In this document: positions 17,018 through 26,081 of the stretch, piece by piece
Layout of the letters: each line of letters opens with the position of its first letter
How positions within the stretch are numbered: the stretch's first letter is position 1
DNA from: Roseiarcus sp963820775
GTDB taxonomy: Bacteria > Pseudomonadota > Alphaproteobacteria > Rhizobiales > Beijerinckiaceae
NCBI GenBank assembly: GCA_963820775.1
Contig: CAWGBF010000013.1
Coordinates: forward strand, 310,001 to 374,000
Reading direction: 5' to 3'
DNA: 64,000 bases
Position numbers and translations under genes: made by a program
The notes under the pieces: model-generated
Database searches by the model: none
The model's input: the letters and a program-made list of their open reading frames with translations, nothing else
What the model was told of the DNA's origin: nothing

Positions 17018-17668
17018 TCACGCCGCCTGTTCGATCTCGCTTGTCGGCGGGCCAAGTGACTTCGGAGTCCGACTTTGGCCCTTCTGCAGCTGCGCCTCGA
17101 CCGTCTTCAAAGCGTCTATCTCGTTCGACTTCTGGACCGCCGCGATCTCGCGAACCATCCGGTCGAGCGCGGCCTCGTACAATTGCCGCTCCGAATATGA
17201 CTGCTCCGGTTGCGCCTCCGACCGGTAAAGGTCGCGCACGACTTCAGCGATCGCGTTGATATCGCCGGAGTTAATTTTGGTTTCGTACTCCTGGGCCCGC
17301 CGCGACCACATTGTGCGTTTGACGCGCGCGCGTCCGGTCAGAACCTCCAGCGAGCGCCTTGCGGTCTCCGAATTGGATATCTTGCGCATTCCGACGCCTG
17401 AGACTTTGGACGTCGGGACCCGCAACGTGAGCTTGTCCTTCGAGAAGCTGATGACAAACAGCTCAAGTTTGAAGCCCGCGACTTCCTGCTCCTCGATCGC
17501 GGTGATCTGACCCACTCCATGAGCCGGATAGACGACGAATTCGTTGAGCTTGAAGCCTTGACGCTGGCTCACGCTCTTCAACGTCTTCGCAGCCGAAGGC
17601 GCCTCTTCCGACCCTCCAGCCTTTTGGACCTTGGCCAACGGCGCGGCGGATTTCGCCGGCGACGCCAA
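17018..17668 (-). CDS. carD: CarD family transcriptional regulator (core domain, separated from its N-terminal part)
   Basis: CarD/CdnL-type protein that binds the RNA polymerase beta subunit and stabilises the promoter open complex. The RNAP-interacting domain starts at about residue 36 (QRQGFKLNEFVVYPAHGVGQ, then ITAIEEQEVAGFKLELFVI) and continues through TLRVPTSKVSGVGMRKI. The helical DNA-binding domain contains RRAQEYETKINSGDINAIAE and DLYRSEAQPEQSYSERQLYEA. The frame can start only at a TTG (17668) or upstream. A Lys/Ala-rich extension typical of Hyphomicrobiales CarD lies just upstream in another frame, so the native gene probably runs from 18197 with one indel. Confidence 0.82.
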   Translation of the reverse strand: MASPAKSAAPLAKVQKAGGSEEAPSAAKTLKSVSQRQGFKLNEFVVYPAHGVGQITAIEEQEVAGFKLELFVISFSKDKLTLRVPTSKVSGVGMRKISNSETARRSLEVLTGRARVKRTMWSRRAQEYETKINSGDINAIAEVVRDLYRSEAQPEQSYSERQLYEAALDRMVREIAAVQKSNEIDALKTVEAQLQKGQSRTPKSLGPPTSEIEQAA

Positions 17669-18197
17669 TTCGGTCGAATGAGCGGGGTGAACGCCTTGAT
17701 CGAGAGTTCGGCTTTGACGCGGCGAGCGGCGCTGCCCCCTTGTTCGCGGCTCGAGATTCCTGAGCGCTTCGGCTTTCGGTCGGCAACTTCGCTTCCTGTT
17801 CCTTCAAACGCGCCCGCACTTTCGACGCCCCTTTAGCGGCAGCCGCGGTTCTTGTCGCCTTGCTCACGCTCTTCGTCGCCGCCGGTTTTCGGCGAGCGGC
17901 GGCGGCCGGCCTTTTCGCCGCGCCCGATTCGCGGGTCGCGGCTCTGACATTGGAGCTTGTTCGCTTTCGTTTCGAAAGTTTCGTCACTGTGTTCTTCATC
18001 TTGGCTCGGCTAGTTTTGGTCGTTTTGCGCGCAATTCGGGTATTCGACGCCGGCTTGCTCTTGCTGACCCGAGCTCTGGCGCTGGACGAAGGGGCGCCCT
18101 TCTGGGTACGCTTTGCCCTCGGTTTCGCGCTGGAAGCGGCGCCTGTTTTCTTCTTCTTTGAACTCGTTGTCTTCTTCGACTTATTACGCGCCGCCAT
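17463..18197 (-). pseudogene. Lys/Ala-rich N-terminal extension of CarD, frame-broken from the core
   Basis: From the ATG at 18197 (GAGAGG upstream) the frame encodes an extremely basic, low-complexity segment (MAARNKSKKTTSSKKKK, AAKRPAAAARRKPAATKSV) of about 170-180 residues, resembling histone-H1-like tails. Natural-looking sequence continues to about 17700 (NKGAAPLAASKP). After that the frame reads through the carD core out of register and stops at 17463. Related CarD proteins carry such an A/K/P-rich tail in one chain, so I infer one indel between about 17665 and 17760. Alternatively both are separate genes. Confidence 0.6.
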
Positions 18198-18240
18198 AGT
18201 TAACCTCTCCACGCGCAAACTTTCCCGCACACGCTCCAAA

Positions 18241-18317
18241 TTCGTGCACGAACATTGCTCTAGATCCGTGCACGAATATTGTTGTTCAGAACGGCAAGTT
18301 GACTTTTCGTCGACGAA
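18241..18317. promoter_or_regulatory. Cluster of 12-bp palindromes upstream of carD
   Basis: TTCGTGCACGAA (18241-18252, perfect palindrome), TCCGTGCACGAA (18265-18276, one mismatch) and TTCGTCGACGAA (18306-18317, perfect palindrome) lie 40-120 bp before the carD-region ATG at 18197. A further half-site, ATTCGTCGAA, follows near 18387. Similar palindromes 24 bp apart look like a tandem operator for a dimeric regulator; which one is unknown. Confidence 0.45.
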
Positions 18318-18483
18318 CTCACTCGCGTCTTCGCCAGGGAGGCCCGACGACTTCAGCTCGACGATTAATTTGTCGTTTAGCACAAATTCGTCGAAAAATC
18401 AAAGAGGAAGATAAATCCAAGCGACCTTGGCTGCAGCGGCGCCGGGCCGATAGCGGGCAGACGGCGCGAGTCTCGGAATGGGC

Positions 18484-18822
18484 CTAATCGCCCTCCCCAG
18501 GCTGGGCTGAAAAAAACTCAGTAAACTTGTTGGCGCGCCCGTCGAACTCCTTGCCGTCCGCTGGCGGCTCTTTCTTACTGGTTATATTTGGCCAAGACTT
18601 GGCGTATTCAGCATTCAATTTCAGCCAAAAAGCGAGGTCCGGTTCGGTGTCCGGCTTGATCGCTTCGGCGGGGCATTCCGGTTCGCAGACGCCGCAATCG
18701 ATACACTCGTCCGGGTGGATGACGAGCATATTCTCGCCCTCGTAGAAGCAGTCGACAGGGCACACCTCCACGCAATCTAAGTATTTGCATTTTATGCAGT
18801 TCTCGACAACCACATAGGTCAT
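18484..18822 (-). CDS. fdxA: Seven-iron ferredoxin FdxA
   Basis: A 112-aa ferredoxin holding one [3Fe-4S] and one [4Fe-4S] cluster. Cys9, Cys17 and Cys21 with Cys50, and Cys40, Cys43 and Cys46 with Cys25, give the usual pattern (CIKCKYLDCVEVCPVDC, CIDCGVCEPEC). The C-terminal extension with LNAEYAKSWPNIT is typical of FdxA. GAGGAC lies before the ATG at 18822; the longer frame to 18924 is not needed. It is a soluble electron carrier and lies upstream of carD, the common order in Hyphomicrobiales. Confidence 0.93.
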   Translation of the reverse strand: MTYVVVENCIKCKYLDCVEVCPVDCFYEGENMLVIHPDECIDCGVCEPECPAEAIKPDTEPDLAFWLKLNAEYAKSWPNITSKKEPPADGKEFDGRANKFTEFFSAQPGEGD

Positions 18823-18938
18823 ACGTACGTCCTCATGAACGATCTCGTCGGTAGCATTTGCGCCTGTTCCTATGGATTTCCAGACTATCTGCCAACACTT
18901 TTTCGCTGCCGGCGCCCTACGCAACCACAGTTGCGCAG

Positions 18939-20706
18939 CTAAGGACGCTTGTTAGCCTGTTTCTCAAGCAGCGAACGGAGTTCGAGAAGCTTGGCGAAGG
19001 GTGAGTTCGGGTCAACCTTGGCGTTATGCTGCGGCGCAGCCGTTGGATTTAACCGGGGCATATCATAGTTGCGCGCCCGCTGGCGACGCTTTTCCTCGGG
19101 CTGGACCGAGTTCGGGTCTGTCTGCGCCCTTCGGCGCATGTGCGGCCTGCGCTGGCACTGCCGGGGTCGAACGCAATTCGGCATGCTTCTTCTTGTCACG
19201 CGCCCACTTGCGCCCCGGAACCGGGCTATGACTGTCAGTATCCAAGCGGCCCAGCGTCCCGCTTGTTGAACGTCTGATGTCGCTCCCCCCGCGATTCTGC
19301 GCAATCCTGGAACGGTCGGGGCGCCAGACGATGATCACGTCGGCATTTTTTTCCGGTTCACAGCTTAAGCCTGATGTCTGCGGAGGGGCCGATTCCACAC
19401 CGGCCTCTACCCTCGAGTCGCCGCCGAATGGATCTGCGGAGACGAGCGGCGCCGCCGTATCCACGGGGACGGGGCCGCCCTCCTCGGGGGCGGCGCTAGC
19501 AGCACCCTCAGGCAGGCCGTCAGCGCCCTCAAGAGCCGCGTCCGGCCGGGACTCAGCGGGCGGCGCAGCCAAAACTGCACCGGCCGCAGCCTCCTCTTCA
19601 CCGACTGCTGGCGGCGACGCTTGATCGTCCGCAATCGGTCCCTGATCTTCGGCCGGCTTGGGCGATTCGCTTTGTTTGGCCGCTTCGTTGGGCGATTGGG
19701 ATGCGAAAAAGTCCGACCGCTTCATTTCAACCGGCCGGAATCCCATAGAACGCAAAATCGAAGCGAATTGATCGCCTGAGCACCCGGTCAACGATGTCAT
19801 CTCTCCGCCAATGATGAATCCTTTCGCGGCCCGCTGGCTTGGACGCCCGTTGGCGCCTTCCGGCGCATGGCCCGCCATCGCCGCTCGGATCATCCCCGCG
19901 AGGCGTTCCACGACATCTACGCGCACAATACGTTCGCCGCATGGCCGGTACCCGGCGACACGATACGCGTCCTTAGAGATCGCTTTGTCTAACGGCAGAG
20001 AGGTCCGGCCAGACGAAGCAACGGGGCAAAGGGTCCGTAGAAGCTCACTTGCATCGCCAGGCGCGTGAAGACTCCACAACTGAAGAGCCAGGTTTCTTGG
20101 CGCTGGCTTGAGCAACGCCGGGACAAATATATAGTACGCGCCGAAGCGCACGCCTTGCTTTCTCAGCTCCGCCCGGTCGTCTTGGGCCAGCGCCTTGATC
20201 TTCGCCTTGATCGGTTCGCGCTCCAAAACCCCCTGCGACCGCACCAGCTCCTGAGCCAGATCGCGAACGATCTCCGATCCTTCTTGAAGGCCTTCGAGCG
20301 CGAATAGCGGCGCAAGAATGCGTCGCGTTGTCGCCGCGATCCAAAGCTCAATTCGTGTCTTTATCGTCTCTCGAGACGCATCGGGCACCGATTCATCGGC
20401 AAAAATCACCGCGCTAGGGTTGAGCACATTTGACCCGAGGGAGAGTTTGGCGACCGGATCCCCCAACCAACGAATGATCCCATCGTTAGAGAGCACAATG
20501 GCGCCGTCGACAGCCTGATGCAGGCGCGCCGCGCGCGCCTCCAATTCCAATCTCAGCGCGTCACGCCAAGCCTGGCTGCCCGCCGCGACTTGATCTTCGG
20601 CGCCGACAACCTGGAAGCCTTGAACAACAGAAAAATCGTGGCGCGGCTCTGGCTCAGCGGCCGGCAGATCGTGCTCCGCCGAGCCCTGCCCCTCTTCCAC
20701 CATCAA
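18939..20706 (-). pseudogene. C-terminal half of a large (SUV3-like) helicase gene, truncated and frameshifted
   Basis: A 547-codon frame (20706-19063) matches, from memory, the accessory C-terminal region of the roughly 1,000-aa helicases usually encoded upstream of fdxA-carD. It has RKQGVRFGAYYIFVPALLKP, YRVAGYRPCGERIVRVD and MTSLTGCSGDQFASILRSMG. No helicase motifs (Walker A, DExH) are present; about 450-500 N-terminal residues are missing. Near 19100-19200 the frame changes, and the family's last block (DPNSPFAKLLELRSLLEKQ) continues in another frame to a stop at 18939. The small S4-domain gene expected between helicase and fdxA is absent too. Confidence 0.7.
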
Positions 20707-20850
20707 AAACTCCCTAAAACATAGCGGGCAGACTGTACCTCATCGCGGTCGACGGCGACACCTGCTCGAGCAACGGGCGCGCGCCGATACGGCTCCCGTG
20801 CGCTCAGAAATCAGCCGGCCGCGCGGATCGGCGCCTCTATAGGCCATGGC

Positions 20851-22419
20851 TCAGGCGAGCGCACGATCATCGTAGTCTTCGGGCCAAGTCTCATCATTGG
20901 CCCGAGAACGCAGAACCAACGAAAGCGTTGCGGCAAGGAGGAAGTTGACGAGCAGCGCCGTCAGTCCGTTGTACGCGGCGAAGCCAAGGCCAGAATCGGC
21001 GTGGCCCACAAGCGGGATATCCCACTTCAGCGCATGCACAGGAGCCCAGGCTTTCCCGGTCCACGATAGGGACGTCCCGACGATCATGCCCGCCGCCCAG
21101 CCGATCAGCAGCGCCCAACCGCTGAACCAGCGGGTGAAGAGGCCCAAAATCATCGCCGGGAATATCTGGACCATCCAGACGCCGCCCAGCAATTGCAAGT
21201 CCAGAGCGAATTGCGTCGGCATCAGAAAAATCACCGCGAGCGCGCCCACCTTCACCACCAGCGAAGCGAGCTTGGCGAGAACCGATTCCTCCTGTGGCGA
21301 CATCCCCGAGTGAATGAATGGCTTCCAAATGTTGCGGGTGAAGGTGTTGGCCGCGCCGATCGACATGACCGCCGCCGGCACGAGCGCGCCGAGCGCAATC
21401 GCCGCAAAGCAAAAGCCCGCGAACCAATCCGGGAACGCCCACAGCACGAGCTGCGGCACGGCGTCTTGGGGCGTATCGACCTTGACGCCGGCGGCGATCG
21501 CCATCAGCCCAAGCAACGCAATCAGACCCAGCACGAAGGAATAGGCGGGGAGCGCCATGGTGTTGAAGCGAATGGCGCTCCCGCTCGAGGCGGCGAGCGA
21601 ACCTGTGAGCGCATGCGGATACATGAACAGCGCCATCGCCGAACCGATCGCCAGCGTGATGTAAGGACCAACTTGCGCCGGCTTCAGAGTCAGCCCGGCG
21701 GCAAGGTTGGGGTTTGCGGCGACCTTCGCGTCAAACGCTTTGCCTGCCGCTTCGAAAATGGCGCCGAAGCCGCCGAGCTCGTAGGGAATGATGATAATGG
21801 CTGCAATGATGAAAATATAAATCATCGCATCTTTGACGAATGCGATCATGGCCGGCGCGCGCAACCCGCTCTTGTAGGTGAAGAGCGCGAGTATCACGAA
21901 CGCGATGGTGATTGGCGCATGGGCCATGATCCCCTGGCCGGAGAAGCCGAGCGCCAGAATGACCTTCTCGAGGCCGACGAGCTGCAGCGCGATATACGGC
22001 ATCGTCGCCAGGATGCCGGTCGCCGCAACGGCAAGCTCCAGTCCCTTGTGGCCATAGCGGCCGAGCACAAAATCGGCGGCGGTGATGTAGCCATGTTTTT
22101 GCGAGACGGCCCACAGGCGCGGCAACGTCAGGTACAGGAACGGATAGACGATGATTGTATAGGGCACGGCGAAGAACCCGAAGGCGCCAATGGCGAAGAC
22201 AACCGCGGGAATCGCGATGACCGTATAGGCGGTGTAGAGATCGCCCCCGAGCAGGAACCAGGTGACCCAACGGCCAAAGCGCCGGCCTCCTAGTCCCCAT
22301 TCGTGGATGTGGCCGAGATCGGCCGCCTTCCAACGCACGGCGACGAAGCCGAGCAGCGACACCAGGCCGAAGAAGAACACGAAGACGGCGGTGGCGACGA
22401 CGTTCAGGTGATCGAACAT
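20851..22419 (-). CDS. Sodium:solute symporter family protein (MctP-like)
   Basis: A 522-aa polytopic transporter of the SSS family with about 13 membrane segments. Recognisable blocks are EWGLGGRRFGRWVTWFLLGG, YITAADFVLGRYG and ALGALVPAAVMSIGAANTF. The pairing with a small DUF3311 membrane protein gene 2 bp upstream is typical of monocarboxylate (lactate, pyruvate, acetate) importers such as rhizobial MctP; the substrate here is inferred. It lies inside the membrane and uses a cation gradient. Confidence 0.87.
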   Translation of the reverse strand: MFDHLNVVATAVFVFFFGLVSLLGFVAVRWKAADLGHIHEWGLGGRRFGRWVTWFLLGGDLYTAYTVIAIPAVVFAIGAFGFFAVPYTIIVYPFLYLTLPRLWAVSQKHGYITAADFVLGRYGHKGLELAVAATGILATMPYIALQLVGLEKVILALGFSGQGIMAHAPITIAFVILALFTYKSGLRAPAMIAFVKDAMIYIFIIAAIIIIPYELGGFGAIFEAAGKAFDAKVAANPNLAAGLTLKPAQVGPYITLAIGSAMALFMYPHALTGSLAASSGSAIRFNTMALPAYSFVLGLIALLGLMAIAAGVKVDTPQDAVPQLVLWAFPDWFAGFCFAAIALGALVPAAVMSIGAANTFTRNIWKPFIHSGMSPQEESVLAKLASLVVKVGALAVIFLMPTQFALDLQLLGGVWMVQIFPAMILGLFTRWFSGWALLIGWAAGMIVGTSLSWTGKAWAPVHALKWDIPLVGHADSGLGFAAYNGLTALLVNFLLAATLSLVLRSRANDETWPEDYDDRALA

Positions 22420-22421
22420 GC

Positions 22422-22592
22422 TCAGTTCTTACCAACCCGGTCCGCGGCAAAAATTGCCAGGGCCGAGATCGGAACAAGAACCAGCTGGAACCAGAAGAAA
22501 AATGGGATGCCGAAAAGGACAGGCGGAATTGAGTTGTAGAGGGGAACCCAGAGCGCCAGAATACAGGGGACAAGCAAAAGAAAGAACTTCAT
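22422..22592 (-). CDS. DUF3311 small membrane protein, symporter partner
   Basis: A 56-aa protein with two hydrophobic segments (MKFFLLLVPCILALWVPLYN and FFFWFQLVLVPISALAIFA). DUF3311 proteins accompany SSS transporters as an accessory subunit, like the YhdT/PanF type pairs. The ATG at 22592 was preferred over the frame's upstream start because it begins with the conserved membrane segment. It ends 2 bp before the symporter start, so the two are probably co-translated. Confidence 0.85.
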   Translation of the reverse strand: MKFFLLLVPCILALWVPLYNSIPPVLFGIPFFFWFQLVLVPISALAIFAADRVGKN

Positions 22593-22781
22593 TGTCCCCC
22601 CCCCCAGGATCAGTGAACGGGCCACCATCAGCGCCGCTAACACGATGTCTTCACGCCCTCTATCGAAATTCGTAAGCCCGGTCGAGAGGCCCTTGTTTCG
22701 AACCGGGAGGAACTCTGCCCGCCGACGCCCGTCCTGGGGCCGTTGCTTTCGCGCTCATGATCATCATGGTAACGAGGCGCC

Positions 22782-23606
22782 ATGACCGCACGCCTCGATT
22801 TGCGCTTTCAACGGGTCGCCGCCGAACGCCGGGCGGCGCTTTTGACTTTCATCATGGCTGGCGACCCGGACAGCGAAACGTCGTCGGCGATCCTCGCGGC
22901 TTTGCCGGGCGCCGGGGCCGACATTGTCGAACTGGGCATGCCGTTCACCGACCCGATCGCTGACGGTCCCGCGATTCAAGCCGCCGGCCGTCGCGCGCTT
23001 GAGGCGAACCAGACCTTGCCCGCGACCCTCAGGATGGTGAAGAAATTCCGCGCCGCGGATCCGGACACGCCGCTCATCCTGATGGGCTATTTCAATCCGA
23101 TCTACATCTATGGCGTCGAGACATTCTTGACCGACGCGAAAGCGGCGGGGGTCGACGGGCTGATCGTCGTCGATTGTCCGCCTGAAGAAGACGACGAGAT
23201 TTGCCTGCCCGCGCGCCGGGCCGGGCTCGCCTTTGTTCGTCTGGTGGCGCCGACCACAAGCGAAGATCGCCTGCCGGAGATTCTCGGCAACGCCGGCGGC
23301 TTTGTCTATTTTGTTTCGATCACGGGGGTGACCGGCGCCGCCGCGCCGGACGTCAAACTGGTGGCCGAAGGTGTGGCGCGCCTGAAGCGGCGCACAGATC
23401 TGCCAGTCGCAGTCGGGTTCGGCGTCAGGAACGCCGAGAGCGCCCGGGCGATCGCGGAAACTGCCGATGGCGTGGTGGTCGGTTCGTCTATTGTCGAGGC
23501 GATACGACTTTCGCTCGACGGCGGAGCGGCGACCTCATCGACCGTCGTCGCCGCAACTGAACTCGTCAACAAACTGGCGCAAGGCGTGCGGGCCGCGCAG
23601 AAGTGA
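22782..23606 (+). CDS. trpA: Tryptophan synthase alpha subunit
   Basis: A 274-aa TIM-barrel enzyme that cleaves indole-3-glycerol phosphate to indole and glyceraldehyde 3-phosphate and channels indole to TrpB. Catalytic Glu50 and Asp61 are in place (ELGMPFTDPIADGPAIQAA). The phosphate-binding loops VYFVSITGVTGAAAP and PVAVGFGVRNAESA, and GVVVGSSIVE, are conserved. It is followed 41 bp later by accD, the usual Hyphomicrobiales order. The expected upstream trpF-trpB are replaced by a transporter on the other strand, so a rearrangement separated trpA from its partners or they lie elsewhere. Confidence 0.95.
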   Translation: MTARLDLRFQRVAAERRAALLTFIMAGDPDSETSSAILAALPGAGADIVELGMPFTDPIADGPAIQAAGRRALEANQTLPATLRMVKKFRAADPDTPLILMGYFNPIYIYGVETFLTDAKAAGVDGLIVVDCPPEEDDEICLPARRAGLAFVRLVAPTTSEDRLPEILGNAGGFVYFVSITGVTGAAAPDVKLVAEGVARLKRRTDLPVAVGFGVRNAESARAIAETADGVVVGSSIVEAIRLSLDGGAATSSTVVAATELVNKLAQGVRAAQK

Positions 23607-23646
23607 GCGCTGTTCGACGAGCGACCCAACGGAGGCAAAAGAGCGC

Positions 23647-24510
23647 ATGAATTGGATCTCGAACGTTGTGCCGCCGAAGATTCGTTCATTGCTGCGCCGC
23701 GATACGCCCGAGAACCTTTGGGTCAAGTGCCCGGAGAGCGGCGAATTGGTCTTCCACAAGGATCTGGAAGCCAATCTCATGGTCGTTCCCGGTTCGGGCT
23801 ATCATATGCCGATCACCCCCAAGGCCCGTCTCGCCTCGCTTTTTGACGATGGCAGATACGAGGAATTCGTCACGCCGGAAACGCCGACCGATCCACTGAA
23901 GTTTCGCGACATCAAGCGTTACACGGATCGATTGAAAGAGAATCGCCTCAAGGCGGGAACAGCCGATGCGGTCACGGTCGCATTCGGCGAGCTTGAGGGG
24001 CAGGACGTCACCGTCGCCATACAAGACTTTGCGTTTCAGGGCGGAACGCTCGGGCTCGCGGCCGGAGAGGCGATCGTCGCTGCGATCTCGACCGCGATCG
24101 AGCGAGCGACCCCATTTCTCATTTTCACCACGTCCGGCGGCGCGCGAATGCAAGAGGGCATGTTCGCCTTGGCGCAAATGGTTCGCACAACGGTCGCCGT
24201 CCGACGCCTCCGCGCGGCGAAACTGCCGTTCATTGTAATCCTGACGAATCCAACAACCGGAGGCGTGACCGCCTCATACGCAATGCTCGGCGATGTGCAT
24301 ATCGCTGAGCCCGGCGCGGTGATCGGCTTTGCCGGCGCCCGGGTGATTGAACAGACAATTCGCGAGCGCCTGCCGGAGGGCTTCCAGCGAGCCGAATACC
24401 TGCGCGACCACGGAATGGTCGATATGGTCGTGCCCCGACCACTGCAACGCGAGACGCTTGCGCGTCTCTGCAGGCTGCTCACGCGCGCCCCCGCCGCGGA
24501 AGCGGCCTAA
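23647..24510 (+). CDS. accD: Acetyl-CoA carboxylase carboxyltransferase subunit beta
   Basis: A 287-aa beta subunit that, with AccA, transfers CO2 from biotin to acetyl-CoA in fatty acid synthesis. The carboxyltransferase core has TSGGARMQEGMFALAQMVRT, NPTTGGVTASYAMLGDVHIA and the GFAGARVIEQTIRERLPEGF block. The N-terminal four-Cys zinc ribbon of E. coli is reduced to one Cys (VKCPESGELVFHKDLEAN, then VVPGSGYHM), as I recall for alphaproteobacterial AccD. GGAGG precedes the ATG at 23647. folC, its usual downstream neighbour, is absent. Confidence 0.95.
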   Translation: MNWISNVVPPKIRSLLRRDTPENLWVKCPESGELVFHKDLEANLMVVPGSGYHMPITPKARLASLFDDGRYEEFVTPETPTDPLKFRDIKRYTDRLKENRLKAGTADAVTVAFGELEGQDVTVAIQDFAFQGGTLGLAAGEAIVAAISTAIERATPFLIFTTSGGARMQEGMFALAQMVRTTVAVRRLRAAKLPFIVILTNPTTGGVTASYAMLGDVHIAEPGAVIGFAGARVIEQTIRERLPEGFQRAEYLRDHGMVDMVVPRPLQRETLARLCRLLTRAPAAEAA

Positions 24511-24665
24511 ACGAAGCGTCGGATTCGTAGCTTAGCTGAGGCGCGGGGCAAGCGCGGCCGGGTTTTGTTTTCGGCTTGAAGATGATTATCTAAACGGGCG
24601 GTGGGGTGTCCGCGCCCGGTTTGGGCGCTCGGATAAGACCCATCTCAACAGGAGGCTTGAGCGCC

Positions 24666-25184
24666 ATGGCAGGTTCAACAGAGCGGGCCGTTCTCGCAGG
24701 GGGGTGTTTCTGGGGCGTGCAGGATCTCATTCGCCGCTATCCCGGGGTCATCTCGACGCGGGTCGGCTACACCGGCGGCGAGGTTGCCAATGCGACCTAC
24801 CGCAACCACGGCAATCACGCCGAGGCGATCGAAATCACCTTCGATCCCTCGCAAATCAGCTACCGCAAGCTGCTCGAGTTCTTCCTTCAGATCCACGACC
24901 CTACAACCCGAAACCGTCAGGGCAACGATGTCGGCGCGAGCTACCGGTCGGCGATCTTTTTCACCAATGACGAGCAAAAGCGCGTGGCGCTGGACACCAT
25001 CGCCGATGTCGAGGCTTCTGGCCTATGGCCGGGCAAGGTGGTGACCGAAGTCGCGCCGGCCGGTCCGTTCTGGCAGGCCGAGCCCGAGCATCAGGATTAC
25101 CTCGAACGCTACCCGAACGGCTACACCTGCCACTATGTTCGGCCGAACTGGGTGCTGCCGAAGCGGGCCGCCGCGGCGGAATAG
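24666..25184 (+). CDS. msrA: Peptide-methionine (S)-S-oxide reductase MsrA
   Basis: A 172-aa repair enzyme that reduces methionine-S-sulfoxide using thioredoxin. The catalytic Cys14 is in AGGCFWGVQDL; GYTGGEVANATYRNHGNHAE and EHQDYLERYPNGYTCHY complete the active site. AGGAGG sits 10 bases ahead of the ATG at 24666. It is monocistronic apart from a small in-frame follow-on gene. In the leader, GCGCCC-GGTTT-GGGCGC (24612-24628) can form a hairpin, perhaps an accD terminator. Confidence 0.95.
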   Translation: MAGSTERAVLAGGCFWGVQDLIRRYPGVISTRVGYTGGEVANATYRNHGNHAEAIEITFDPSQISYRKLLEFFLQIHDPTTRNRQGNDVGASYRSAIFFTNDEQKRVALDTIADVEASGLWPGKVVTEVAPAGPFWQAEPEHQDYLERYPNGYTCHYVRPNWVLPKRAAAAE

Positions 25185-25220
25185 ACCGGAGCTACGCTCA
25201 CGGACGCCGATCGGGCTTTC

Positions 25221-25385
25221 GTGAACTGCGAGCGCGAGCGCGGTAATCCAGGGGACCTTCCCTGCCCTATCTGCCACTTCAAAACGACCCCGCACCACGA
25301 TGGGCGTATGCACCGGTCACAGAAGGCCAAACATCCCTTCACGGTCGAGGAACTGATGGAAAGGCATCTGGCGAAGGTTGAGTAG
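25221..25385 (+). CDS. Small protein with CxxC motif, function unknown
   Basis: A 54-aa frame 36 bp after msrA, in the same frame as msrA beyond its stop. It contains LPCPICHFKTTPHHDGRMH and ends FTVEELMERHLAKVE. The composition is protein-like and it may bind a metal through Cys/His. No ATG is available; GTG at 25221 is the best start, though the frame is open to the msrA stop. I do not recognise the family. Confidence 0.5.
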   Translation: MNCERERGNPGDLPCPICHFKTTPHHDGRMHRSQKAKHPFTVEELMERHLAKVE

Positions 25386-25522
25386 CCATGTCGTCGTTTC
25401 GTTACGATCTGGGTATGAGTGCGCATCCAATTTTCGTGGTAACGTTAGACTTTTGGTTGTTACATTTAATCGCTACAGAATCAAGAATATCCATCTTCGC
25501 CTGACCTATACTTGGATCGTCA

Positions 25523-25996
25523 TCACCACGTACTTGGATCGTCATCACCACGCATCACGCCTAGAGATAATATTTCTTTAGTCATCTCATCCGCGGTGAG
25601 TGAAGGACTTAGTGTGTACAGTGCGCTTCCAAGTTGTCCCACAAAATGAAATAGATTCATTGGTTCGTCGCGATCACCTTCTATTATAATTAAGGATACC
25701 TTGCCATTAGCTTCGGAAACAATCAATTTCTCCTTGAGTGTAAATCCACCGTTTGCAAGGTTCAATTTCTTAAACTCGGCCACAGATTTCTGAAAGTGGG
25801 AGTCATTAAAAACGCACGTTGTATCATGGCCATTATTCTTACATGTTTTTGTAGTGTCACCGCCATCTCGGATCAATTGAGCGTTGAACTTGTCTATAAA
25901 TTGAGCATGAGTAAAATCAAACGTCTGCGCAACAGCCGTGTGGCTACAACCCGCGGCGATGACGAGAGCCACGAGGACTGTAGATCAATTCTTCAC
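25523..25996 (-). pseudogene. Small exported protein gene with a stop at codon 4
   Basis: From a good start (GTG at 25996 with GGAGAG upstream) the frame reads M-K-N-stop, then continues as STVLVALVIAAGCSHTAVAQ, a signal peptide with possible lipobox Cys, and a 130-aa mature part (DFTHAQFIDKFNAQLIR; one CxxxxxxxC pair). If the TGA at 25987-25985 is real, translation could only restart at GTG 25972, giving 149 aa that still begin with most of the signal peptide. The region is AT-richer than the surroundings. I do not recognise the family. Confidence 0.6.
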
Positions 25997-26081
25997 GGTG
26001 CTCTCTCCAATTGACGGTAGCGAACAGAACGCTTTCAAGTCCCCGCATTGAAAGAGTATCGCCGGTCGTGGATTTGTCAAA

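Noticed and set aside
17463..18383. 306-codon frame as one full basic protein starting at 18383
   Set aside because: The first 62 residues lie before a better ATG with Shine-Dalgarno (18197), and the last ~70 are carD read out of frame.
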